A DNA stretch of 6,913 nt from JBBIRT01 sp037441725 (GTDB lineage: Bacteria; Desulfobacterota; BSN033; UBA1163). Under the pieces are notes generated by a model that was not told the DNA's origin, ran no database searches, and saw only the letters and a list, made by a program, of their open reading frames with translations. The DNA lies in NCBI GenBank assembly GCA_037441725.1, contig JBBIRT010000156.1, positions 1 through 6,913 of the forward strand, written 5' to 3'. Positions 1 through 5,513 of the stretch are shown here, in pieces (within the stretch, counting starts at the first letter, position 1; each line of letters begins with the position of its first letter). Position numbers and translations under genes: made by a program.

Positions 1-73
1 AAAAGTTTTGGAATGACACCTCTGCATTCATTCTTGGAAGTTTTTCAGAGCTCTCATTTTTCAAATCTTGTAT

Positions 74-80
74 AAGGAGG
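74..80 (+). promoter_or_regulatory. Ribosome binding site of the ferredoxin-nitroreductase gene
   Basis: AAGGAGG with a 5-base spacer to the ATG at 86. It decides the start, because the longer in-frame candidate (TTG at 68) begins upstream of this site and has no site of its own. A reading frame open from base 1 ends in a TAA at 73-75 that overlaps this site. Confidence 0.9.
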
Positions 81-85
81 ATCAG

Positions 86-955
86 ATGAGTTGGGTTGTG
101 ATTGACCGTGAAAAATGTAATCAATGCGGGATTTGTGCTCAAGTATGTCCGAGGTGTTTCCAGAAGAATGGGGATGGGGTTGCAGTTGAAGCCAACGAAA
201 ATTGCTGTGCCCTCTGCGGTCATTGTGTTGCAATCTGTCCTGTGGGTGCAATTACCCACTATCGGATGGATATGGAAAATTTTAAAGAGATCCATAAAGG
301 AGAGATCATTTCTACGGAAAATTTTATCCAATTCATCAGAGAAAGACGAACCCACAGGCACTTTCTAAATAAAAAGATTCCTAAAGAAGATTTAGAAAAA
401 TTGATCGATACGGTTCGCTACACCCCCACTGGGGGGAATGACCAAACCGTAGAAATCATCCTTATTCAGAGCCCAGAAAGAAGAAAAAGGCTCTCCAATC
501 TTGCTGTGGATCATGTGGCAATTATGAGTGTTGAGCTTACTAAGAAATTACAGGAACTCAAAGCGAATGGTCAGGGAAGCCCTGAAGAAATATTACAGTT
601 AGAGAAGATGATCCGATTCCGCAATTTCTTGATGCAAGCAAGAGAAGAGGGACGGGATCCGGTTTTTTATGAGGCTCCTGCAGTGGCAATCTTTCATTCC
701 ACGGTAAAGACAGTGACTCCCAAAGACAACTGCGTGATTGCCTCCACCACAATGGGATTATTGGCTCGAACCATGGGATTGGAAACCACTTATATTGCCC
801 TCTTTGAAAATGCAGCTAAAGCCTACCCCCCTATTAGAAATGAATTGAGATTACCTGAAGAAAATCAGGTTTTCAGCGTCCTAGTCATTGGCTACCCTAA
901 ATTTAAGTACCATCGAACCGTTGATCGAAAACCTATCAGAATAAGATGGGAATAG
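86..955 (+). CDS. 4Fe-4S ferredoxin-nitroreductase fusion protein (289 aa)
   Basis: Flavin oxidoreductase with a fused bacterial-type ferredoxin, probably cytoplasmic, passing electrons between two iron-sulfur clusters and a bound FMN; the substrate is unknown. Residues 11-21 (CNQCGICAQVC) and 41-51 (CALCGHCVAIC) are two complete CxxCxxCxxxC[P] 4Fe-4S motifs; C24 and C40 are extra cysteines. From about residue 85 the nitroreductase fold begins with RRTHRHF, a typical FMN-phosphate-binding start, followed by the YTPTGGNDQ segment and ending near VFSVLVIGYPK. A charged helical stretch at about 147-190 fits the insertion usual in this fusion family. The ATG at 86 is chosen because AAGGAGG lies 5 bases upstream; the in-frame TTG at 68 lies upstream of that site. 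The gene is convergent with the FAD oxidoreductase and may be the last gene of a unit starting outside the window. Family assignment is firm; no physiological role is visible. Confidence 0.93.
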   Translation: MSWVVIDREKCNQCGICAQVCPRCFQKNGDGVAVEANENCCALCGHCVAICPVGAITHYRMDMENFKEIHKGEIISTENFIQFIRERRTHRHFLNKKIPKEDLEKLIDTVRYTPTGGNDQTVEIILIQSPERRKRLSNLAVDHVAIMSVELTKKLQELKANGQGSPEEILQLEKMIRFRNFLMQAREEGRDPVFYEAPAVAIFHSTVKTVTPKDNCVIASTTMGLLARTMGLETTYIALFENAAKAYPPIRNELRLPEENQVFSVLVIGYPKFKYHRTVDRKPIRIRWE

Positions 956-1107
956 GGGAAAACCCATTTATACCTATTAAAAATTTATTAAAACTGCTGG
1001 GATTTTAATTTAATTCTGCAGATTTTCCTGTGGCTGTATCTGAAGAGTATAGTGTTATCCTCTTTCTTAAGGAAACAATTTACCTCAGGGATGTATAGAT
1101 GCTGGGT

Positions 1108-1125
1108 AAAAACCCCGTGGGTCTA
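1108..1125 (-). terminator. Possible weak terminator of the FAD oxidoreductase gene
   Basis: On the minus strand the TAG stop runs into ACCC-ACG-GGGT followed by TTTT. The GC-rich core is only four pairs, extendable by a G-T and an A-T pair, with a three-base loop. The T tract in the right place favours a terminator, but the short stem and overlap with the stop codon make this tentative. Confidence 0.35.
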
Positions 1126-2484
1126 TAAGGTTTCGGGCAACACCACGTTCTGTTTGATTAAACTCTCTTTCAAATCTCCAATATTCACATTTCTTACTTT
1201 CACTCCACTCTTGATGGCCAGGGCTGCGGCTGTGCCTGCGGCCTGACCGTAAAGAATACAGTGAGGAATCAGGTTGTAATCATTGTTTACAATATCATCA
1301 GATGAGAAACTTCGACCAGCCACCAGAAGATTCTCTACCTTACGAGGCACGAGGGCCCGGTAAGGGATATGCATATGGGGATGTTCGGCAGAAACGATTT
1401 TTCGGAGCTGGGGTAATACGGCGATGGTATCCTCATAAGTCTTTCCTGAAAGCCAATCCTTCTCAGTGACCACATATTCTCCAATCAACCGGCGACTGCC
1501 CCTTGTTCCGGTTTGTGAGGCCGTATCAAGGATAAAGCTCTTTTCAAATCCTGGAACATTCTTTTTGAAAAAGTCGTATGTAATCAGCATCTTCTTTCGA
1601 ATTTCAACCTCTGCCTTGGTAAGGTCTTCAACATTCAAGATATCCAATCCTGGTATCCAGTTGCTGACCCATAAAACATCATCCCGGGCACTTCTCTGAG
1701 CAGCCGGGAATCCCCCCAACTTTATAAGATTACCCATCAACTCCGCATACTTCTGAGGCTCTGTCTTTCTAAACTTTTCGTGTGTTTTAGTATCAACATT
1801 TCCCAATCGAAAGACGACTGCAACGGTAGCAATTCTGAGATTGGGCTTGATGCTTCGATCAAATTCTGCCCCTGCTGAAGGTAACAGATCTCCATCTCCA
1901 GTCCCATCAATGATGACCTTTCCAAGGATAGCCTGCCTTCCAGATTTACTTTCAAAGATGACCCCTTGGACCTCGTTCTTCTCAACAATCGCCTTTGTCC
2001 CCCACGAATGGAGGAATAGCTTTACCCCAGCTTCCTCAACCATATCATTCAGAACACATTTCAATATCTCCGGATCGACCATGGCCCCCAATTGCACCCT
2101 GTCTTCAACCACGAAGAATTGATGAAAATCTCTCCAATACTCTACCAGTTCTTTATCATTTGACCCCACCTCTTCGTATCTTTGATGGACTGAGGCACCC
2201 ATGACGTCTAATCGGTCAAGCCATTCTTTACATTGCCCGGCGATGATCATCCTTTCCGTCCCATCACTCAAATGGGGGATCATGATGACCAAGCCACCCG
2301 TTGCCATTCCTCCGAGATGTCCATATCTTTCTAAAAGGATGGTGTCAGCGCCATTCCTCGCTGCTGATATGGCTGCTGCATGTCCTCCTGGACCTCCACC
2401 CACAACGACAACATCTGCCTCCCGAATCACTTTAATCTCACTTGCAGGTTCTAAAATAGTCTTCATTGATGGTCCTTTTTCCAC
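1123..2484 (-). CDS. FAD-dependent oxidoreductase (FAD_oxidored type, 453 aa)
   Basis: Flavoprotein that should oxidise or reduce an unidentified small molecule using non-covalent FAD; no signal peptide or membrane segment is seen, so it is probably cytoplasmic. The Rossmann dinucleotide motif is VVVVGGGPGGHAAAISAA (about residues 25-42) with the ribose-binding acid E52, followed by LGGMATGG (57-64), typical of the PF12831-like family. Mid-to-late family motifs are GTRGSRRLIGEY (about 326-337) and the C-terminal FAD-closing block with VAGRS and GQAAGTAAALA (about 388-423). The length is normal for the family. The start is a GTG at 2484: GGAGG lies 7 bases upstream, whereas the internal ATG at 2466 has no such site. 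It is transcribed alone, divergent from the redox pair at 2648 and convergent with the nitroreductase. Family is secure; substrate and electron partner are unknown. Confidence 0.93.
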   Translation of the reverse strand: MEKGPSMKTILEPASEIKVIREADVVVVGGGPGGHAAAISAARNGADTILLERYGHLGGMATGGLVIMIPHLSDGTERMIIAGQCKEWLDRLDVMGASVHQRYEEVGSNDKELVEYWRDFHQFFVVEDRVQLGAMVDPEILKCVLNDMVEEAGVKLFLHSWGTKAIVEKNEVQGVIFESKSGRQAILGKVIIDGTGDGDLLPSAGAEFDRSIKPNLRIATVAVVFRLGNVDTKTHEKFRKTEPQKYAELMGNLIKLGGFPAAQRSARDDVLWVSNWIPGLDILNVEDLTKAEVEIRKKMLITYDFFKKNVPGFEKSFILDTASQTGTRGSRRLIGEYVVTEKDWLSGKTYEDTIAVLPQLRKIVSAEHPHMHIPYRALVPRKVENLLVAGRSFSSDDIVNNDYNLIPHCILYGQAAGTAAALAIKSGVKVRNVNIGDLKESLIKQNVVLPETL

Positions 2485-2491
2485 AACGACA

Positions 2492-2498
2492 CCTCCTT
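2492..2498 (-). promoter_or_regulatory. Ribosome binding site setting a GTG start
   Basis: Reads AAGGAGG on the minus strand, 7 bases before the GTG at 2484. This strong site is the reason to annotate the non-ATG start of the FAD oxidoreductase instead of the ATG six codons further in. Confidence 0.88.
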
Positions 2499-2506
2499 AT
2501 CAAATG

Positions 2507-2520
2507 GATGAGATCTCATC
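2507..2520. promoter_or_regulatory. Perfect 14-bp palindrome, candidate operator
   Basis: GATGAGATCTCATC is identical to its reverse complement. It lies between the predicted transcription start (about 2527) and the ribosome binding site of the FAD oxidoreductase, a position suited to a dimeric repressor. It lacks the loop expected of an RNA hairpin, so a DNA-binding role is more likely. No regulator gene is in the window. Confidence 0.4.
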
Positions 2521-2533
2521 TTTTTGGAATTGA

Positions 2534-2563
2534 AGTATAGGATGATTTCCATAATGGTGTCAA
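2534..2563 (-). promoter_or_regulatory. Sigma70-type promoter for the FAD oxidoreductase gene
   Basis: On the minus strand a consensus -35 box TTGACA (2558-2563) is followed after 18 bases by TATACT (2534-2539), a near-consensus -10 box. Transcription would begin around 2527, giving a leader of about 43 bases that contains a 14-bp palindrome and then the AAGGAGG site. Read by eye; not tested against a model. Confidence 0.7.
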
Positions 2564-2583
2564 GAGAATGATAAAAATTACTA

Positions 2584-2614
2584 TTTAAAATTAATTGGAA
2601 ACATGCTATATAAT
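2584..2614 (+). promoter_or_regulatory. Probable promoter of the redox-pair operon
   Basis: A perfect TATAAT at 2609-2614 sits in an AT-rich stretch. In an alternative register a TG at 2604-2605 precedes TATATA (2607-2612) as an extended -10, with a weak -35 TTTAAA (2584-2589) 17 bases upstream. Start of transcription would be near 2620, giving a leader of under 30 bases. The -35 box is poor, so activation by a regulator is possible. Confidence 0.5.
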
Positions 2615-2630
2615 TCAATCAAAAATTGAA
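2614..2630. repeat. Inverted repeat at the predicted transcription start of the redox-pair operon
   Basis: TTCAAT, five bases (CAAAA), then ATTGAA: six perfect pairs just after the -10 box and immediately upstream of the AAGGAGG site at 2631-2637. It could be an operator half-site pair or a weak leader hairpin. It is AT-rich and short, so chance is a real alternative. Confidence 0.3.
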
Positions 2631-2647
2631 AAGGAGGAAATGAAACC

Positions 2648-3280
2648 ATGCCAGATTATGAAGCACTAAAATTGAAAGTCCAGGAATTGGCAGATAGAAT
2701 TTGGGATGTCCCTGCTCTGGAGGCCAGGATAAGAAAATTGTCTGAAGAAGGGATTCCTCGAAAAAAGCTGGACCCCAAGGAACTTTTAGCGAATAAACAA
2801 CAGATCATTGATCGAGTTCGACGGAGGGCTGAAGAATATAACTTCATTTTGAAGAATTGTGCTCAGGGCACAGCCCTTGCTTTAATGGAAGAATTTGGGC
2901 TAGGCAATATGGAGATTATCAAGGCTTTGACCCCATTTCCAGGCGTGGGGGGGACGGGTGAAATCTGTGGAGGAATCACTGGAAGTTTAATTACCTTTGG
3001 ACTCTTTTTCGGGAGCGACAATCGATTAGATTATGAGGCGATGAATAAAACGATCATGATGGCACAGAAATTTATGGCCTTCTTTGAGGGTGAAATCGGC
3101 CATCTTTATTGTGCTGATATTATTGAAACAGTAATCCTCGGACATCGACTTAACCCCGGGGAAAGTGAAGTAGCAATGATGACCTTCACCAATGAGAAGG
3201 GTTTCGAAAAGTGTGGGTTGCCTCCAGGCACGGGTGCAAGCCTTGCCGCTGAATTCATGATTGATAGCCTAAAAGGATAA
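2648..3280 (+). CDS. C_GCAxxG_C_C-family putative redox-active protein (210 aa)
   Basis: Resembles the small four-cysteine proteins of the C_GCAxxG_C_C family, which are presumed to carry redox-active cysteines; the reaction is not established. Four cysteines are arranged as in the family: C71 (KNCAQGTALALMEEFGL), C107 in CGGITG (family signature CGAxxG, here with glycine for alanine), C155 (LYCADIIE) and C189 (FEKCG). The family is usually about 140 residues; this protein has an extra charged, probably helical N-terminus of some 60 residues. No signal peptide is seen, so it is probably cytoplasmic. AAGGAGG at 2631-2637 lies 10 bases before the ATG. It is the first gene of a two-gene unit, 21 bases ahead of the DsrC gene, suggesting a shared role in thiol or persulfide chemistry. 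The family call is fairly sure from the motif pattern; function is inference. Confidence 0.8.
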   Translation: MPDYEALKLKVQELADRIWDVPALEARIRKLSEEGIPRKKLDPKELLANKQQIIDRVRRRAEEYNFILKNCAQGTALALMEEFGLGNMEIIKALTPFPGVGGTGEICGGITGSLITFGLFFGSDNRLDYEAMNKTIMMAQKFMAFFEGEIGHLYCADIIETVILGHRLNPGESEVAMMTFTNEKGFEKCGLPPGTGASLAAEFMIDSLKG

Positions 3281-3287
3281 GAACAAT

Positions 3288-3293
3288 AGGAGG
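3288..3293 (+). promoter_or_regulatory. Ribosome binding site of the DsrC gene
   Basis: AGGAGG, 8 bases before the ATG at 3302, lying in the 21-base gap after the upstream stop codon. It gives the DsrC gene its own strong initiation signal inside the two-gene unit. Confidence 0.85.
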
Positions 3294-3301
3294 ATATTTA
3301 G

Positions 3302-3619
3302 ATGGCACAAATCGAACTTGCTGGCCAGATGGTCGAAGTAGACGAACATGGGTTTCTTCAGGAACCTGAAAAATGGAATGAAGAGATGGCTAAGGCTCTT
3401 GCAGCTAAAGAAGGGGTAAATGAATTAACCGAGGAACACTGGAAGGTCATTCGATATTTGAGAAACTATTACCTTGAATTCCATATCTGTCCTATGGTTA
3501 AAAAATTGACCAAGCAAACAGAGGTAACCCTAAAACGACTTTGGGAGCTCTTTCCCCAGGGACCTGCAAATTCAGCTTGTAAATGGGCAGGGGTCCCTAA
3601 ACCCACAGGTTGTGTATAA
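3302..3619 (+). CDS. dsrC: DsrC/TusE-family sulfur carrier protein with both C-terminal cysteines (105 aa)
   Basis: Small soluble sulfur-carrier protein. In dissimilatory sulfur metabolism DsrC carries sulfur as a trisulfide or persulfide on its flexible C-terminal arm and interacts with DsrAB and DsrMKJOP; TusE does a similar job in tRNA thiolation. The C-terminus SACKWAGVPKPTGCV holds C93 and the penultimate C104 separated by ten residues, the arrangement of true DsrC; TusE-type proteins keep only the penultimate cysteine. The start LAGQMVEVDEHGFL and the LRNYYLEFHICPMVKKLTK segment are typical of the family; C63 there is an additional cysteine. Length is normal. It follows the four-cysteine protein in one operon and is ended by a strong terminator. 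No dsrAB is nearby, so it may be one of several DsrC paralogues, with the adjacent protein as possible partner (inference). Confidence 0.93.
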   Translation: MAQIELAGQMVEVDEHGFLQEPEKWNEEMAKALAAKEGVNELTEEHWKVIRYLRNYYLEFHICPMVKKLTKQTEVTLKRLWELFPQGPANSACKWAGVPKPTGCV

Positions 3620-3625
3620 GATCTT

Positions 3626-3656
3626 AAAGCCATTCCCATTCGAGGAATGGCTTTTT
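3626..3656 (+). terminator. Rho-independent terminator of the dsrC operon, possibly bidirectional
   Basis: An 11-bp perfect stem, AAAGCCATTCC (3626-3636) with GGAATGGCTTT (3644-3654), a 7-base loop and a run of five T at 3652-3656. It begins seven bases after the DsrC stop. On the opposite strand the same stem ends in only three T, but it is also downstream of the convergent gene that stops at 3696, so it may serve both units. Confidence 0.9.
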
Positions 3657-3695
3657 AAGGTCTTTCATGGAAAGGTTTTAGAAAGGGGGGAACCC

Positions 3696-4718
3696 TCAGG
3701 TCCATCTTCTGACGATTAAGTCAAGCACCTGATCGACAGGTGTCTTCTTCTGGACAATCACCTCAGCCCGAGTTTGTAAGAGGATGACACTCTGGGGCAA
3801 CTCGTAATCCTTATCAATGGCCCATTCTACATCCTGAGGAACTCCAAAATGCTTCTCTAAACGGATGCCTAACTTCCCTATCTCTTTAATCTCTTCATCG
3901 CTCAAACAAAAGGAGGCACTTAAATCAGCAGGGCATTCCTCCTCAACGATTCCCAAATCCTTGCAGGTTACATACCTTGCTTTCTTCCCTAATCTCTTCT
4001 CAACAATTTCTAAATTATCTTTATTTAAGATGAAAACATCAGGCATGGCCTCTCCACCCACCACGCTCTCGCCCAAACCCCAGTTGGCCTCAATGATCAT
4101 ACGAGAGGTATCTCCGGTGTTTGGATCAGCAGTAAAAATTATCCCTGCAGTTCGAGCATTGACCATCTTCAGGACTGCCACCCCAATAGGATCATTCTCC
4201 AGGGGTAACCCTTTCCGCTTACGAAAAGATAAGGAACGAGGATTAAAGGAGCTTGCCCAAACCTTCTTGATCTTTTCTAACAATTCGGCCTTCCCCTTCA
4301 CATTCAGATAGGTTTCATACTGTCCAGGATGACTGACTGGACCAGCAGAGCGGGTTGATACTGCCACATCCCTACAATTACATCTCTGGCATAAATGATC
4401 GTAACAGGAAAGGATCATCTCTTTCATTGTCCCAGGCATCTCTTTTGACTCCACGATCTGACGAATCTCCTTACTTGCCTCATTAAAATGCTGAATATTT
4501 TCAATCCTCCCCTCCCTCTTCCCAAGATAGTCCCTTATCTCTTGAAGGGCATTGGTCTGAAGCATGAAATCCTTATAGGCATCCAATGAGAGGGCAAATC
4601 CAGGGGGAATGGGCAATCCAATCTTTGCCATCTCCCCTAAATTACCGCACTTCTTCCCTACCATCTCGCAGTGTTCTTGACCTAACTCTTCAAACCAGAA
4701 AATATATTTCTCAGACAT
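3696..4718 (-). CDS. Stand-alone PEP synthase/PPDK-type ATP-binding domain protein (340 aa)
   Basis: Corresponds to the N-terminal nucleotide-binding (ATP-grasp-like) domain of PEP synthase and pyruvate phosphate dikinase, and contains nothing else. Seen: VGKKCGNLGEM (20-30, the lysine-glycine ATP loop), GLPIPPGFA (34-42), VSTRSAG (120-126) and GQYETYLNV (132-140) at the usual arginine and GQQET-type positions, AGIIFTADPNTG (191-202), EANWGLGESVVGG (210-222), and DVEWAID (296-302) with ILLQTRAE (312-319) closing the domain. Full PEP synthases are about 800 residues; the swivelling phosphohistidine domain and the PEP-binding barrel are absent. The roughly 40-kDa ATP-binding subunit of phenylphosphate synthase has this architecture and works with a separate histidine-bearing subunit, so a split phosphotransferase is a good model (inference). 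GGAGG lies 6 bases before the ATG. It is the last gene of the minus-strand operon, 24 bases after the hydrolase gene. Confidence 0.87.
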   Translation of the reverse strand: MSEKYIFWFEELGQEHCEMVGKKCGNLGEMAKIGLPIPPGFALSLDAYKDFMLQTNALQEIRDYLGKREGRIENIQHFNEASKEIRQIVESKEMPGTMKEMILSCYDHLCQRCNCRDVAVSTRSAGPVSHPGQYETYLNVKGKAELLEKIKKVWASSFNPRSLSFRKRKGLPLENDPIGVAVLKMVNARTAGIIFTADPNTGDTSRMIIEANWGLGESVVGGEAMPDVFILNKDNLEIVEKRLGKKARYVTCKDLGIVEEECPADLSASFCLSDEEIKEIGKLGIRLEKHFGVPQDVEWAIDKDYELPQSVILLQTRAEVIVQKKTPVDQVLDLIVRRWT

Positions 4719-4742
4719 GATCTACCTCCATGAAAAACATCC

Positions 4743-5426
4743 TTAAATACTCCTCATAGCGCTCAACAGCTTATCCGTAGTTGTCACCCAGCCAAAAGTT
4801 GATCGAACATTATAAAGAGTCGCCTCATGGGTAAAGGAAGGCCCCATTGGGCTTGTAGCATCTGAAATGAGAATGGGAAAATATCCGAGAGAAAAGGCAT
4901 GCCGAAGGGTCGATTCGACACAAATATTCGTGGCTGTCCCAACAAACAGAAGAAAATTAATCCCATAGGTTTTCAAAATGATATCAAGATTTGTTCCAAT
5001 AAACCCGTCATGTCTCTGTTTCTTAACAATGATATCTCCAGGTTGAGGTTTTAAATCTTCGATGATCTCTGATCCCCATGTCCCATAGAAATGAAGGCGA
5101 TCCAACAATTCTGGTCGTTCTTTGATCAGAGTGAAAGCCCTTGATTTATGATAAGTGGGTGAGTGGGGGCCACCGCTCTCTGATAAATCCTGACTATATC
5201 CCATCTGTAAATAGATGACTTTGACCCCTTTTTGACGGGCAACTTGAATGATCTCCTTACAGGGGTCAATAATTCCTTCCGTGGCTGAAATATCATAACC
5301 TGCAAAATCAAAATACCCACCCCTCTTTGCAAAGGCATTTTGCATATCGACCACAATCACTGCGGTTTTAGCGAGATTGATATGGAGCTCTTTGGGTTGG
5401 GCTTCAAGGATAACTTCTTGGCTCAT
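4743..5426 (-). CDS. RutB-like isochorismatase-family cysteine hydrolase (227 aa)
   Basis: Cysteine hydrolase that should cleave a C-N bond of an amide, carbamate or ureido compound. The catalytic triad of the family is visible: D27 (VIVVDMQNAF), K136 (DIIVKKQRHDGF) and the nucleophile C169 (GTATNICVESTLRHAF), with the usual cis-peptide region before the cysteine. GGYFDFAGYDIS, GGPHSPTYHKS and a C-terminal FGWV closely resemble the pyrimidine-degradation amidohydrolase RutB, from memory. No other rut gene is present, so the substrate may be different and no symbol is given. The start at 5426 is chosen because AAGGGA lies 7 bases upstream; an in-frame ATG at 5456 would add ten residues but has no binding site. 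It lies 24 bases before the PEP-synthase-like gene and 87 bases after the Tm-1-like gene. Confidence 0.88.
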   Translation of the reverse strand: MSQEVILEAQPKELHINLAKTAVIVVDMQNAFAKRGGYFDFAGYDISATEGIIDPCKEIIQVARQKGVKVIYLQMGYSQDLSESGGPHSPTYHKSRAFTLIKERPELLDRLHFYGTWGSEIIEDLKPQPGDIIVKKQRHDGFIGTNLDIILKTYGINFLLFVGTATNICVESTLRHAFSLGYFPILISDATSPMGPSFTHEATLYNVRSTFGWVTTTDKLLSAMRSI

Positions 5427-5433
5427 CTCATCT

Positions 5434-5439
5434 TCCCTT
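5434..5439 (-). promoter_or_regulatory. Ribosome binding site deciding the RutB-like start
   Basis: AAGGGA on the minus strand, 7 bases before the ATG at 5426. It lies inside the longer candidate reading frame that would start at 5456, and no comparable site precedes that ATG. Confidence 0.65.
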
Positions 5440-5454
5440 AATTTAAAATTTATC

Positions 5455-5474
5455 ATAACATATCAAACTGTTAT
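5455..5474. repeat. Inverted repeat in the gap upstream of the RutB-like gene
   Basis: ATAACA, eight bases, TGTTAT in an AT-rich 87-base gap, the longest gap inside the minus-strand operon. On the minus strand TTTATT and TATGAT with 17 bases between them flank or overlap the repeat, so an internal promoter with an operator is possible. Both boxes are weak matches, and the repeat is only six pairs. Confidence 0.3.
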
Positions 5475-5513
5475 AATAAAGCATCAGGTTCTCATGAGTT
5501 TAAAATGCCTCGA

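Noticed and set aside
10..30. Sigma54-type promoter upstream of the nitroreductase gene
   Set aside because: TGACAC and TGCA are present, but the GG-GC spacing does not fit the required ten bases.
68..85. TTG start adding six residues to the ferredoxin-nitroreductase
   Set aside because: It lies upstream of and reads through the AAGGAGG site that serves the ATG at 86, and has no binding site of its own.
951..1009. Hairpins after the nitroreductase stop (AATAGG...CCTATT and ATTAAAA...TTTTAAT) as a terminator
   Set aside because: The first has a 16-base loop and no T tract; the second is a stem of A-T pairs only. Neither is convincing as an intrinsic terminator.
2640..2669. Nine-codon reading frame starting at an ATG overlapping the leader of the four-cysteine protein gene
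   Set aside because: Its ATG is only two bases from the AAGGAGG site, too close for efficient initiation, and the peptide has no recognisable leader-peptide feature.
3865..4311. 148-codon plus-strand reading frame opposite the PEP-synthase-like gene
   Set aside because: It lies wholly inside a well-supported gene on the other strand, has no clear ribosome binding site, and its protein resembles no family I recognise.
5456..5456. Longer start for the RutB-like hydrolase
   Set aside because: No ribosome binding site precedes it; the AAGGGA before 5426 and the normal distance to D27 favour the shorter protein.
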